Source: Roseomonas sp. (lineage in GTDB: Bacteria > Pseudomonadota > Alphaproteobacteria > Acetobacterales > Acetobacteraceae). From it: DNA of 32,957 bases. The translations under genes were made by a program, and so were the position numbers. The stretch spans positions 1 to 32,957 of the forward strand of contig JADCGG010000172.1 of assembly GCA_020249125.1 (NCBI GenBank), given 5' to 3'. Positions 1 through 8,079 of this stretch are shown here, piece by piece (the first letter of the stretch is position 1; every line of letters begins with the position of its first letter). Below the pieces are notes generated by a model. That model worked only from the letters and a program-made list of their open reading frames with translations, was not told where the DNA came from and did no database searches.

Positions 1-458
1 ACAATAATGTGGGCAGTTCCGTGCCTGTCGTGATTTGGCGCGATGGCAAGGAAGAAACTGTCACGGTGACGCTGGGCGAATTGCCGACAGAACAACGCCA
101 GGCGGGGGCTCCGGCGGCGCCTCCAGCCCAGGGGCCGGTGGAATTGACCGGGCTTGGGCTGCGGGTTGCGGCCATTACGGATGAGCTCCGCCAGCGCTTC
201 AACCTGAAGCCTGAACAGCGCGGCGTGGTGATTGTGGAAGTGATCCCCGGCACCCCGGCGGCGGAACGCGAGCTTCGCCCCGGTGACGTGATTGTGGAAG
301 TGCAGCAGAGCCGCGTGGCAACGCCGGCGGAAGTGCAGGAACAGATCGAACGCCTGCGCCGGCAGAACCGCAATGTCGGGCTTTTCGCGGTGGAAAATGC
401 CAGCGGGCAGCGCTTTGTCCCGCTACGGCTTAATGCGCGGGGCAATGCGCCGGGGTAA
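1..458 (+). CDS. DegP/DegQ-family periplasmic serine protease, C-terminal part (5' end outside the window)
   Basis: The reading frame is already open at the left edge and ends with TAA at 456-458, so only about the last 150 residues are present. The visible part begins with the end of a first PDZ domain (VVIWRDGKE..., then a beta strand). A proline/alanine linker follows, then a complete second PDZ domain (GLGLRVAAI through the GTPAAERELRPGDVIVEV core). This order matches the C-terminus of HtrA/DegP/DegQ (Do-like) proteases, which degrade or refold damaged envelope proteins; the PDZ domains bind substrate C-termini and control oligomerisation. The catalytic His-Asp-Ser domain lies upstream of the window and cannot be checked. 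A non-proteolytic PDZ protein is possible but less likely. Confidence 0.85.
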   Translation, partial: NNVGSSVPVVIWRDGKEETVTVTLGELPTEQRQAGAPAAPPAQGPVELTGLGLRVAAITDELRQRFNLKPEQRGVVIVEVIPGTPAAERELRPGDVIVEVQQSRVATPAEVQEQIERLRRQNRNVGLFAVENASGQRFVPLRLNARGNAPG

Positions 459-476
459 AATATTCCCGCGAACCAT

Positions 477-504
477 GGGATGATCCGTTCAGCCGGATCA
501 TCCC
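477..504. terminator. Perfect 11-bp stem-loop between convergent genes
   Basis: GGGATGATCCG (477-487) pairs with CGGATCATCCC (494-504) around a 6-nt loop. It lies between the convergent stops of the protease (458) and the SDR gene (514). No T-run follows on either strand, so it is a candidate bidirectional terminator or mRNA 3'-end stabiliser and not a textbook intrinsic terminator. Confidence 0.55.
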
Positions 505-513
505 AACCCCGTT

Positions 514-1266
514 TCAGGTCAGAAACGCGCCACCATTCACATGAATGGTCTGGCCGGTGATATAACCACCTTCCGGCCCGGCCAGCATCCGCACTACATC
601 GGCGATTTCGGCAACACTCGCGCGGCGGCGCATGGGGATGCCGTTATCAGCCAAGGTGCTCGGCATGGCGCCAGCCGAAGCGCCTCGCACCGTATCCACC
701 GCACCGGGGGCGACGCTATTGGCGCGAATGCCCTTGGGCGCCAATTCCACCGCAAGGGCGCGCATCAAGCCTTCAAGCCCCGCCTTGGAGGCCGAAACAT
801 GCGCCCGATTGGGCGTGCCGACATGGGTGGAAATCCCCGATAGCCCAATGATCGAACCGCCGCCCCGCGCGATCATCTGCGGCACGAAGGCCTGCGTGAC
901 GATAAAGGCACCATCCAAAGCGACCGAGAGAATTTCGCGCCATTCCGCAAAGGATATATCGAGAAAACTGGTCTGGCGGCGCAGCCCCGCATTGGTCACC
1001 AGAATATCCACGCCGCCCATTTGGGCAGCAACGGCGGCGGCCATGCCGGCCACTTCCTCGGGCTTGGAGATATCGGCACGATAGGCCATGGCGCGACCGC
1101 CAAAGGCGATGATTTCATCGGCCACGGCCTTGATGGCGCTTTCATCCGATCGGCCATTCACCACAATGGCGGCGCCATCGGCGGCGAGCCTCAGCGCAAT
1201 GGCGCGGCCGATATTCTTGCCGGCGCCCGTAACCAGCGCAACCTTGCCCGCAAGGGAAGCGTTCAT
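514..1266 (-). CDS. SDR-family oxidoreductase lacking the catalytic Ser and Tyr
   Basis: This 250-residue protein has the short-chain dehydrogenase/reductase fold. The NAD(P)-binding motif TGAGKNIG is at about 13-20, NAG is in the middle, and the C-terminal half contains ASKAG and a GG(Y)ITGQTIHVNGG end typical of FabG-like enzymes. Ungapped alignment to the E. coli FabG active site (Ser138, Tyr151, Lys155), from memory, puts Gly at 144, Val at 157 and Lys at 161. The codons are GGG, GTT and AAG, so both Ser and Tyr are replaced while Lys is kept. A Ser at 143 and a His at 156 lie next to the lost positions. It may use an unusual mechanism or bind without reducing. It is transcribed divergently from the FMO gene across a region with a long dyad. 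Family assignment is secure; substrate is unknown. Confidence 0.88.
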   Translation of the reverse strand: MNASLAGKVALVTGAGKNIGRAIALRLAADGAAIVVNGRSDESAIKAVADEIIAFGGRAMAYRADISKPEEVAGMAAAVAAQMGGVDILVTNAGLRRQTSFLDISFAEWREILSVALDGAFIVTQAFVPQMIARGGGSIIGLSGISTHVGTPNRAHVSASKAGLEGLMRALAVELAPKGIRANSVAPGAVDTVRGASAGAMPSTLADNGIPMRRRASVAEIADVVRMLAGPEGGYITGQTIHVNGGAFLT

Positions 1267-1292
1267 GAGTGATTCTCCATTCTCGTCCGCAG

Positions 1293-1328
1293 GATAGGCG
1301 AAAATTCCGATCAGCGAAATCGCCTATC
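1293..1328. promoter_or_regulatory. Long inverted repeat in the SDR/FMO divergent promoter region
   Basis: GATAGGCGA (1293-1301) is perfectly repeated in inverse orientation as TCGCCTATC (1320-1328), with an 18-bp spacer. The dyad lies between the SDR start (1266) and the candidate FMO promoter, a position that would suit a dimeric regulator controlling both genes. No cognate regulator gene is adjacent. Function is inferred. Confidence 0.45.
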
Positions 1329-1337
1329 GGGTGGGGT

Positions 1338-1366
1338 TTGCGGTGCGACGCCCTGGCGCCTAGACT
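1338..1366 (+). promoter_or_regulatory. Candidate sigma70-type promoter of the FMO gene
   Basis: TTGCGG (1338-1343) and TAGACT (1361-1366) are separated by 17 bp, giving a likely start near 1373 and a leader of about 56 nt. The boxes match the consensus only partly, so this is a weak call. Confidence 0.3.
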
Positions 1367-1428
1367 TCACCTCGGGAAGAAACTTTTCCGCACTCGGTTC
1401 GGGCGCGGTGGATCGAAGGCAGGAGCAG

Positions 1429-3195
1429 ATGCTCGTCATTTCCGAACAAGGCATTGGTCATATCATTGAAGCCTGGCTCAAGCGCTTCAATGCGGCGCTG
1501 GCGGCGAGTGACAAGGCAGCGCTCAGCGCGCTGTTCCGTAGCGACAGCCATTGGCGCGATATCGTGGCGCTGGGCCGGCGCATCCGTACCGTCAGCGGGC
1601 AGGGGGAGCTGGTGGAAGCGCTGTTGGCCGCGGTGCAGGAAGCCGGCGCCAGGGATTTCGCGATTGATGAGGAACGCGCCGCACCCCGCTTTGTGGAACG
1701 CGCCGGCGAAGACACCATCGAAGCCATCCTGCGGTTTGAAACCAAAATCGGCACGGGTGCCGCGCTGCTGCGCCTGAAGCGCGCCGAAGCCTCAGGCGAT
1801 GCGCCAATGGCCTGGGTGCTGACCACAGCGCTTGATAGCCTGCGCGGCTTTGATGTGGATGCCATGCGCGAAGCGCGCGAAGAACCCGCCTTTGAACGCG
1901 AATTCAACGGCCCGAATTGGCTGGATAAACGGCGCGAGGCCGCGCGTTTCGAAGGCCAAGATCCAGCAGTGCTGATTGTGGGTGGCGGGCATGCGGGCAT
2001 CACCGCCGCCGCCTGGCTTGGCGCGCTGAATATCGAAACCCTGATTGTGGATCGCATGGCGCGGATCGGCGATAATTGGCGGCTGCGCTACCATGGCCTC
2101 AAGCTGCACAACCAGGTGCACAGCAACCATCTGCCCTTCCTGTCCTTCCCGAAAACCTGGCCGAAATACATCCCGAAGGACAAGATCGCGAATTGGCTTG
2201 AATCCTATGTCGAGACGATGGAGATCAATTTCTGGACCAAAACAAGCTTCGAGGGCGCGGAATATGATTCAGCGGCGAAGTGCTGGGTGGCGCGGCTGAA
2301 GCTTGCTGATGGCAGCGAACGCATCATGCGCCCGCGCCATATCATCATGGCAACCAGCGTGAGCGGCACGCCAAACCTGCCCGATATCCCAACGCTGGAC
2401 CGCTTCAAGGGCAAGGTTGTGCATTCCTCCGGCTTCAAGAATGGCGCGGAATGGAAGGATAAGCCGGTATTCGTGTTTGGCACCGGCACCAGCGCGCATG
2501 ACATTACGCAGGATTTGCACGGCAATGGCGCCAAGGTGACGATGGTTCAGCGCAGCCCGACGCTGATTGTGAATGTCGAACCCAGCGCGCAGCTTTATGA
2601 TGGTGTCTATTACGGCAAGGGGCCAACGCTGGAAGACCGTGATCTGATCAATGTGTCCTTCCCGCTTTCGGTGATGAAGCAGGCGCATAAGATCCTGACG
2701 GACAAGACACGCGAATTGGACAAGCCCTTGCTGGATGGGTTGGAAAAGATCGGCTTCCGTCTGGAATTTGGCGATAATGGCACGGGCTGGCCGCTGAAAT
2801 ATCGCTCACGCGGCGGCGGATATTACTTCAATGTCGGCTGTTCTGAATTGCTGGTGCGGCGTGAAGTGGGGCTGATCCAGTATCACGACATTACTGAATT
2901 CACCGCGACCGGCATGAAGATGAAGGATGGCCGCGAATTACCGGCGGAACTGCTGGTGCTCGCCACCGGCTATAAGGGCCAGGATCATCTGGTACGCGGC
3001 TTCTTTGGCGATTCGGTGGCGGATCGTGTCGGCAAGGTCTGGGGCTTTGATGAGGCCGATCAGGAATTGCGCAATATGTGGATGGAAACGCCGCAGCAGG
3101 GCCTTTGGTTCACCGGCGGTTCGTTTGCGCAATGCCGGATGTATTCGAAATACTTGGCGATGCAGATCAAGGCGCAGGAAGAAGGGCTGGTCTGA
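1429..3195 (+). CDS. FMO/Baeyer-Villiger-like FAD-dependent monooxygenase with N-terminal NTF2-like region
   Basis: The protein has about 588 residues from ATG 1429, which is preceded by AGGAG (1421-1425); an in-frame GTG at 1408 would add seven residues. The first ~150 residues (WLKRFNAALAASDKAALSALF...) resemble an NTF2-like fold. An FAD-binding GGGHAG follows at about 185-190, with HGLKLH and PFLSFPKTWP after it. A second dinucleotide motif GTGTSAHD (about 351) would bind NADPH. FKGKVVHSSGF (about 326-336) resembles the FxGxxxHxxx(W/F) fingerprint of flavin-containing and Baeyer-Villiger monooxygenases. The likely reaction is NADPH- and O2-dependent oxygenation of a small organic substrate in the cytoplasm; the substrate cannot be read from sequence. 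It is divergent from the SDR gene, which may belong to the same pathway. Confidence 0.85.
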   Translation: MLVISEQGIGHIIEAWLKRFNAALAASDKAALSALFRSDSHWRDIVALGRRIRTVSGQGELVEALLAAVQEAGARDFAIDEERAAPRFVERAGEDTIEAILRFETKIGTGAALLRLKRAEASGDAPMAWVLTTALDSLRGFDVDAMREAREEPAFEREFNGPNWLDKRREAARFEGQDPAVLIVGGGHAGITAAAWLGALNIETLIVDRMARIGDNWRLRYHGLKLHNQVHSNHLPFLSFPKTWPKYIPKDKIANWLESYVETMEINFWTKTSFEGAEYDSAAKCWVARLKLADGSERIMRPRHIIMATSVSGTPNLPDIPTLDRFKGKVVHSSGFKNGAEWKDKPVFVFGTGTSAHDITQDLHGNGAKVTMVQRSPTLIVNVEPSAQLYDGVYYGKGPTLEDRDLINVSFPLSVMKQAHKILTDKTRELDKPLLDGLEKIGFRLEFGDNGTGWPLKYRSRGGGYYFNVGCSELLVRREVGLIQYHDITEFTATGMKMKDGRELPAELLVLATGYKGQDHLVRGFFGDSVADRVGKVWGFDEADQELRNMWMETPQQGLWFTGGSFAQCRMYSKYLAMQIKAQEEGLV

Positions 3196-3257
3196 TTAGA
3201 GTCTCGGTATGTTGCGGATCGTTGCCGATCCGCCCTTGGAGCCTCCTTTTTTTGAGC

Positions 3258-3301
3258 GCATTTTCCGAGTCGCCAAGCGTGTCCGCTTGGCTTGAAAATG
3301 C
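3258..3301. repeat. REP-like palindrome, copy 1
   Basis: This 44-bp element has outer arms GCATTTTC / GAAAATGC and inner arms GCCAAGCG / CGCTTGGC around a 4-nt loop. A second copy at 31361-31404 matches at 37 of 44 positions. It lies in the gap between convergent gene ends (3195 and 3399), where it could act as a terminator or mRNA stabiliser. No T-run follows. Confidence 0.7.
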
Positions 3302-3381
3302 TCCGGCGCCAGCACGCGCCTCCGCGCGCTTGGCTTCGCCGCATAAGCGGCGTCGCCCATTCGGGCTCGCGCCCACCTTTG

Positions 3382-3402
3382 GTAGGCGTTAGAATCGCCT
3401 AC
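3382..3402. other. Inverted repeat over the MFS stop codon; rest of the 3196-3398 gap has no gene
   Basis: GTAGGCG (3382-3388) and CGCCTAC (3396-3402) form a 7-bp stem with a 7-nt loop that includes the MFS gene stop. The rest of 3196-3398 holds the REP-like element and GC-rich sequence with a small GCCGC/GCGGC hairpin, but no coding sequence I can support. Confidence 0.4.
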
Positions 3403-4607
3403 TTGGCGTTTGTCTCACGAGCGCCGCGCAGCGCCCACATCAGGCTTGCCGCGAAACCCGCCAGCAATAGCCAGAAAACGGTAAGGGTGGCGCCAGCGCC
3501 AAAGGCATCCATGGCGAAGCCCGCCATCAGCGGCGGGATGCAAAAGCCGATATGCGCCACCAGGAAAACGCCCGCTGCCGCGCGGGCGCGGTCCAGCCCG
3601 GCCTTTTCCGAAACGCCAGCCAGCCCGCCGATATACAAAAACCCATAAGCCGCGCTGCCCACCAGGGCGCCGCCCAGCAGCAGCGCCGGCAATGCGGCAT
3701 GCAGCGTGCCCCACATCACCAGGCCCGCGCCCAATACCAGCACTGGCAAGCCAATCAGCACCAACCGGCGCGCGGCGATGCGCGCCATCAGCTGCTGGAC
3801 CAAAGCCCCCACCAGAATCATGAAGCACACCGCAAGCGGGCCCATACGCGGATAGCCGGCCTCGGTCAGGGCCGTCGGCACAGCCGTGATCACCGTGCCC
3901 GTCACCGCCCAGGCCGCCAGCATGCTAAGTGACAACGGCAAGGTGCTGCGTGGAAAGCTCGGCATGCGCAGCCACGCCACACGCGCCGGGGTTTTGGTTT
4001 CCGGCAGGAAGAACACCAGCAGGAAGATCGTCGCCAGCGCTGTCATATGCAGCCAGAAGGTCAGCGGTGGTTCGATGGCGCCGAAGATTTCAATCGCGAT
4101 CATGGTCGCCATGCCGCCGGCGGCAAAACCGCTTGCGCTTGCAAGCGTTGTCACTTGCGCGGCGCGCCGCCCGGCTTCCGGCCCCTCGGCCAATTCCGCC
4201 GCCCAGGCGGTCGCGCCACCGGCCAGCAAACCCACCGCCAAGCCCTGCATGCCGCGTGCAAAGGCCAACGCCGCAAGCCCCGGTGCCGTGATCAGCGCAA
4301 TCGTGCCGCAAATGGTCAGCGCCAGCGCCGCCAGAATGCAAGGCTTGCGCCCAATGCGGTCTGACATGCCGCCCAGCAGCGGCGCGGAGATGATCGCACT
4401 CGCCGCATAGGCGATGAAGGCCGCCGAAAGCCCACCCGCCCCCTGGCCATCCCGCGCCGCATAGGTGGTGAATAGCGGCATGGCGAGGGTTGTCGAAAAG
4501 CCAATGGTGAAGACCGCCGCGCCAATCACCCAAATACCGCGAGAACTTGCCAAGCCTGGCGCTCCTGAAACTTGTCCGATGTTCAGTGGCTTGCGCTGCC
4601 CCGTCAA
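3399..4607 (-). CDS. MFS transporter
   Basis: This is a roughly 402-residue, highly hydrophobic protein with about 12 predicted membrane segments. The loop between segments 2 and 3 carries GGMSDRIGRKP, the major facilitator motif A. A basic/polar central loop (FFLPETKTPARVAWLRMP) separates two six-helix halves. It should move a small molecule across the inner membrane by proton coupling, either as exporter or importer; substrate is unknown. The upstream end of the frame is a TGA directly before a TTG at 4607, and no ATG occurs before the first helix. The start is therefore either that TTG or a nearby in-frame TTG (around Leu20). It is divergent from the PBP gene with only about 40 bp between the chosen starts. 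Confidence 0.83.
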   Translation of the reverse strand: MTGQRKPLNIGQVSGAPGLASSRGIWVIGAAVFTIGFSTTLAMPLFTTYAARDGQGAGGLSAAFIAYAASAIISAPLLGGMSDRIGRKPCILAALALTICGTIALITAPGLAALAFARGMQGLAVGLLAGGATAWAAELAEGPEAGRRAAQVTTLASASGFAAGGMATMIAIEIFGAIEPPLTFWLHMTALATIFLLVFFLPETKTPARVAWLRMPSFPRSTLPLSLSMLAAWAVTGTVITAVPTALTEAGYPRMGPLAVCFMILVGALVQQLMARIAARRLVLIGLPVLVLGAGLVMWGTLHAALPALLLGGALVGSAAYGFLYIGGLAGVSEKAGLDRARAAAGVFLVAHIGFCIPPLMAGFAMDAFGAGATLTVFWLLLAGFAASLMWALRGARETNAK

Positions 4608-4647
4608 TCACTGTTTCGCCAAAGGGTCCGGCGTGATATGCACGCGC

Positions 4648-6522
4648 ATGGCCCGAGCATCGGCCAAATCCTCACAAGGTCGCGGCGCGCCCCCCCGCAG
4701 CCCGGCCAGAGAGGCTCTCGGCGCGCGTCTTTCCGCCCCCCCCTCTCGTCCTGCGGCGCGTCCGCGGCGGCGCTGGGCGCTGCTGCGCTTTGGTTTCCTC
4801 GCGATGATCTGGGGGCTGATCGCGGCGTCCTTGGTATTGCTGGCCCTGGCCTGGGATTTACCGCGCCCGGAAGCAGCGCTTGCCACAACGCGCCGGCCTT
4901 CCACCACGCTGCTTGCATCTGATGGCAAGCTGCTTGCGACCAATGGCGATTTGTATGGGGAAACACTCCGGCTGCGCGATATGCCGGCGCATCTGCCGGC
5001 GGCCTTCATCGCCATTGAGGATCGGCGCTTTCGCGACCATTGGGGGATAGACCCGATCGGCCTCGCGCGCGCTGTCTATGCCAATTTCACCTCGGGCCGT
5101 GTGGTGCAAGGGGGATCAACCCTCACGCAGCAATTGGCGAAAAACCTGTTCCTGACACCGGAACGCAGCCTGAAGCGCAAGGCGCAGGAAGCGATACTGG
5201 CCTTTTGGCTGGAACGCCGCTTCAGCAAGGATGAATTGCTGGAGATTTATCTGAACCGCGTTTACCTCGGCGCCGGCACCTATGGCGTGGATGCGGCGGC
5301 GCGGCTTTATTTTGGCGTCTCCGCACGGCGGCTGACGCCGGGACAGGCGGCGGTGCTCGCGGGGCTGCCGAAATCGCCCTCGCGCCTCAATCCGCGCGTC
5401 AATCAAGGGGCGGCAATGGCGCGCGCCTTGGAAGTGCTGACCGCCATGACAGAAATTGGCGCGCTGACAGCGACCCAGGCCCTGCGGGCGGCTGAGGCCA
5501 TAAGTTTCCCCCCTGCACCATCACGCGATGCCGGCTGGTTCGCCGATTGGGTGCAGGAAGGCATGGCGGGGCGCGCGCCTGGCAATGCTGACCTTGTCTT
5601 GCGCAGCACGCTTGACCCGGTGCTGCAAGCGGCTGCCGAGGCGCGGATTGACGCCATCCTGGCCGGGCCGGGCGCGCGGGCCGGGGTATTCCAGGGCGCG
5701 GTGGTGGCGATGGATGCCGCAACCGGCGCGGTGCGCGCCATGGCAGGTGGCAAGGATTACCGGAATAGCCCCTTCAACCGCGCGACCCAGGCGCGGCGTC
5801 AGCCTGGCAGCGCTTTCAAGCCATTCATCTTCCTTGCCGCCCTGGAAGCCGGGCTGGGTCCGCAGGATATGGTGGCCGATACCGCGCTTAATCTTGGCGG
5901 TTGGTCACCAAGCAACGGGCAATGGCGCGCGCGTGGTGAAATCACGGTGGAGGAGGCTTTGGCGCAAAGCGTGAATACCTCGGCCGTACGGCTGATGCAG
6001 CGCGCCGGCGGGCATCGCAAGGTGGCGGATGTGGCGCGCCGCGCGGGGCTTGATGGTCCTTTCCCGCGCGATGCGACAATCGCGCTCGGCACCGGCGAAG
6101 TGGCTTTGCTTGATCTGGTGGCGGCTTACGCGCCTTTTGCGAATGGCGGCTTTCGTGTGGAGCCTTTTGGCGTTGCGCAGGTGCAGGCCGAAGGGCGGCC
6201 ATGGCCCTTGCCGCGGCCACAGCCCGAACGCGCCTTTTCGCCGGAATATATGGAAGCCATGCGCAGCATGATGGCAGCCGTGGTGGCGCGCGGGACGGGG
6301 CGCGCAGCGGCCATCCCTGGCCGGAGCGTGATCGGCAAGACCGGCACCACCCAGGAATATCGCGACGCCTGGTTCATCGGCATCAGTGGCGGCCTTGTGA
6401 TGGGCGTTTGGCTTGGCAATGATGATGGCGTGCCGATGGATAATGTTGCGGGCGGCGGGCTGCCGGCGCGGCTGTTTCGCGAAATCCTGGAAAGCGCCAG
6501 TGTCGCCAGCCCAAGGGGATGA
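4648..6522 (+). CDS. Class A penicillin-binding protein (PBP1A/1C-like transglycosylase-transpeptidase)
   Basis: From ATG 4648 it has 624 residues; GTG 4633 is an alternative. A proline/arginine-rich cytoplasmic tail is followed by one membrane anchor (FGFLAMIWGLIAASLVLLAL). The GT51 glycosyltransferase domain shows EDRRFRDHWGID (catalytic Glu about 124) and GGSTLTQQLAKNL. The transpeptidase domain carries all three active-site motifs: SAFK (Ser about 388), SVN (about 441) and KTG (about 564). It polymerises lipid II and cross-links peptidoglycan in the periplasm. It lacks the C-terminal extension of E. coli PBP1c and is compact, ending about 60 residues after KTG. The open frame extends upstream antisense to the MFS gene, so the N-terminus is uncertain. 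Confidence 0.92.
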   Translation: MARASAKSSQGRGAPPRSPAREALGARLSAPPSRPAARPRRRWALLRFGFLAMIWGLIAASLVLLALAWDLPRPEAALATTRRPSTTLLASDGKLLATNGDLYGETLRLRDMPAHLPAAFIAIEDRRFRDHWGIDPIGLARAVYANFTSGRVVQGGSTLTQQLAKNLFLTPERSLKRKAQEAILAFWLERRFSKDELLEIYLNRVYLGAGTYGVDAAARLYFGVSARRLTPGQAAVLAGLPKSPSRLNPRVNQGAAMARALEVLTAMTEIGALTATQALRAAEAISFPPAPSRDAGWFADWVQEGMAGRAPGNADLVLRSTLDPVLQAAAEARIDAILAGPGARAGVFQGAVVAMDAATGAVRAMAGGKDYRNSPFNRATQARRQPGSAFKPFIFLAALEAGLGPQDMVADTALNLGGWSPSNGQWRARGEITVEEALAQSVNTSAVRLMQRAGGHRKVADVARRAGLDGPFPRDATIALGTGEVALLDLVAAYAPFANGGFRVEPFGVAQVQAEGRPWPLPRPQPERAFSPEYMEAMRSMMAAVVARGTGRAAAIPGRSVIGKTGTTQEYRDAWFIGISGGLVMGVWLGNDDGVPMDNVAGGGLPARLFREILESASVASPRG

Positions 6523-6582
6523 TGACCGGGCAGCACAGATCAGGCTATGCTTTTTTACAATAACAAGGGAAACAGCCACACC

Positions 6583-8016
6583 ATGCCGACCACCCTGATC
6601 CGCAAGGCCGATCTGATTGTCGCCTGGGATGCGTCCGAGAAATCCCACACCTATCTGCCCGATGCGGATATGGCCTTCACCGATGGCACGCTGCGCTTCG
6701 TTGGCCGGCATTATGAAGGCCCTGCCGATGAGGTGATGGATGGCAAGGGCCTGATGATCATGCCGGGCCTGGTGAATATCCATTCCCACCCTTCCAGTGA
6801 GCCGATGAATAAGGGTTTTCTGGATGAGATCGGCTCACCGGGCCTCTATAATTCCTCGCTCTATGAATACATGCCGATCTTCCGCGCAGATGCGGAAGCG
6901 GTGCCGCATTGCGTGCGTGTGGCGCTTTCCGAATTGCTGCTTTCCGGCGTGACGACGTTGGCTGATCTTTCCATGGCGCATCCGGGTTGGCTTGATCTGC
7001 TGGCGGAAGCGGGCATGCGCGTTTGTGTGGCGCCCATGTTCCGTTCCGCGCGCTGGTACACCAAGAATGGCCATGTGGTTGAATATGAATGGGATGAAAA
7101 AGCCGGCGAAAAGGCGATGGAAGAAGCGCTGCGCCTGGTGGAACGTGCGGAACAGCATGAATGCGGCCGGCTTTTCGGCATGGTGGTGCCGGCGCAGATT
7201 GATACCTGCTCGGCGGGTCTTTTGAAGGATAGCCGGGCAGAGGCGAATAAGCGCGGGCTTTCCTGGCAGGTGCATGCCGCGCAATCCGTGGTGGAGTTTC
7301 ACGAAATCACGCGCCGGCACGGCACAACGCCCATCGGCTGGCTTGATTCGCTTGGGCTGCTCGGCGAACGCGCCATTATTGGGCATGGGATTTTCCTGGA
7401 TGATCATCCCTCTACCCGTTGGCATATCGAAACAGATTTGAAGCGGTTGGCGGAAACCGGCACCACGGTGGCGCATTGCCCAACGGTTTTTGCGCGGCGC
7501 GGCATCGCCTTGCGTGATCTTGGGCGATATATGCGGGGCGGCGTGAATATGGGGATTGGTACGGATACCTATCCGCACAACATGCTGGATGAAATGCGGC
7601 TTGCCGCGCATATCGCGCGCACCCAGGCCAATTCGCCGCGCACGCTGCGCACCACGGATTTGTTCAATGCCGCCACCATCGGCGGCGCGCTGGCGCTGGG
7701 GCGCGACGATATCGGCAGGCTTGCCGTGGGCTGCAAGGCGGATTTCTCGCTGGTGGATATCACCCACCCCATGATCCGCCCGGCCTATGACCCCATTCGC
7801 AGCCTGATCTATGCCGCGGGCGACCGCGCGCTGAAGGCGGTTTTCGTGGATGGCCGTAAGGTGGTGGAAAATGGCGAGGTGCTGACGATGGATTACCGCC
7901 AGGCCGCCGAGCATTTGCATGAGGCGCAGAAGCGCTTGGTGGCCAAGGTGCCACAGCAGGATTGGGCGCATCGCCAGGCGGAACAGATTGCGCCCCCCAC
8001 TTTTCATTGGTCTTGA
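6583..8016 (+). CDS. Amidohydrolase-superfamily protein (chlorohydrolase/cytosine-deaminase-like)
   Basis: From ATG 6583 (MPTTLIRKADLIVAWD) it has 477 residues; an in-frame ATG at 6547 would add 12 residues that look non-conserved. AAGGGA lies upstream at a long spacing. It shows the subtype III amidohydrolase metal site: HSHP (HxH) after PGLVNI, a His in WQVHAAQ, a His in IIGHGIFLD and an Asp in GIGTDTYP. The TIM barrel is flanked by N- and C-terminal beta-sandwich strands (ADFSLVDI...). Such enzymes deaminate, dehalogenate or hydrolyse N-heterocyclic or guanidino compounds in the cytoplasm using one metal ion. It lies 63 bp upstream of a second amidohydrolase on the same strand, so the two may be co-transcribed. 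Substrate unknown. Confidence 0.87.
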   Translation: MPTTLIRKADLIVAWDASEKSHTYLPDADMAFTDGTLRFVGRHYEGPADEVMDGKGLMIMPGLVNIHSHPSSEPMNKGFLDEIGSPGLYNSSLYEYMPIFRADAEAVPHCVRVALSELLLSGVTTLADLSMAHPGWLDLLAEAGMRVCVAPMFRSARWYTKNGHVVEYEWDEKAGEKAMEEALRLVERAEQHECGRLFGMVVPAQIDTCSAGLLKDSRAEANKRGLSWQVHAAQSVVEFHEITRRHGTTPIGWLDSLGLLGERAIIGHGIFLDDHPSTRWHIETDLKRLAETGTTVAHCPTVFARRGIALRDLGRYMRGGVNMGIGTDTYPHNMLDEMRLAAHIARTQANSPRTLRTTDLFNAATIGGALALGRDDIGRLAVGCKADFSLVDITHPMIRPAYDPIRSLIYAAGDRALKAVFVDGRKVVENGEVLTMDYRQAAEHLHEAQKRLVAKVPQQDWAHRQAEQIAPPTFHWS

Positions 8017-8040
8017 AACGCGCCCCGGCAGGGGCTTCAA
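8013..8040 (+). terminator. Stem-loop between the two amidohydrolase genes
   Basis: GCCCC (8022-8026) and GGGGC (8031-8035) form a tight stem, extended by TTGAA (8013-8017) and TTCAA (8036-8040) with an internal bulge. It overlaps the upstream stop codon. No T-run follows, so it may attenuate or stabilise the message more than terminate it. Confidence 0.35.
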
Positions 8041-8079
8041 TAGTTATGAACTCACCCCTGGTGGAAAAGGAACCTGCGC

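Noticed and set aside
4465-4647. N-terminal extension of the PBP frame
   Set aside because: It overlaps the MFS gene antisense and encodes no signal or conserved region before the proline-rich tail.
5905-6789. Minus-strand frame antisense to the PBP gene end
   Set aside because: The KTG and SVN motifs of the PBP lie on the plus strand here; no recognisable protein in the antisense frame.
6835-8040. Minus-strand frame antisense to the first amidohydrolase
   Set aside because: Shadow frame; the metal-site motifs are on the plus strand.
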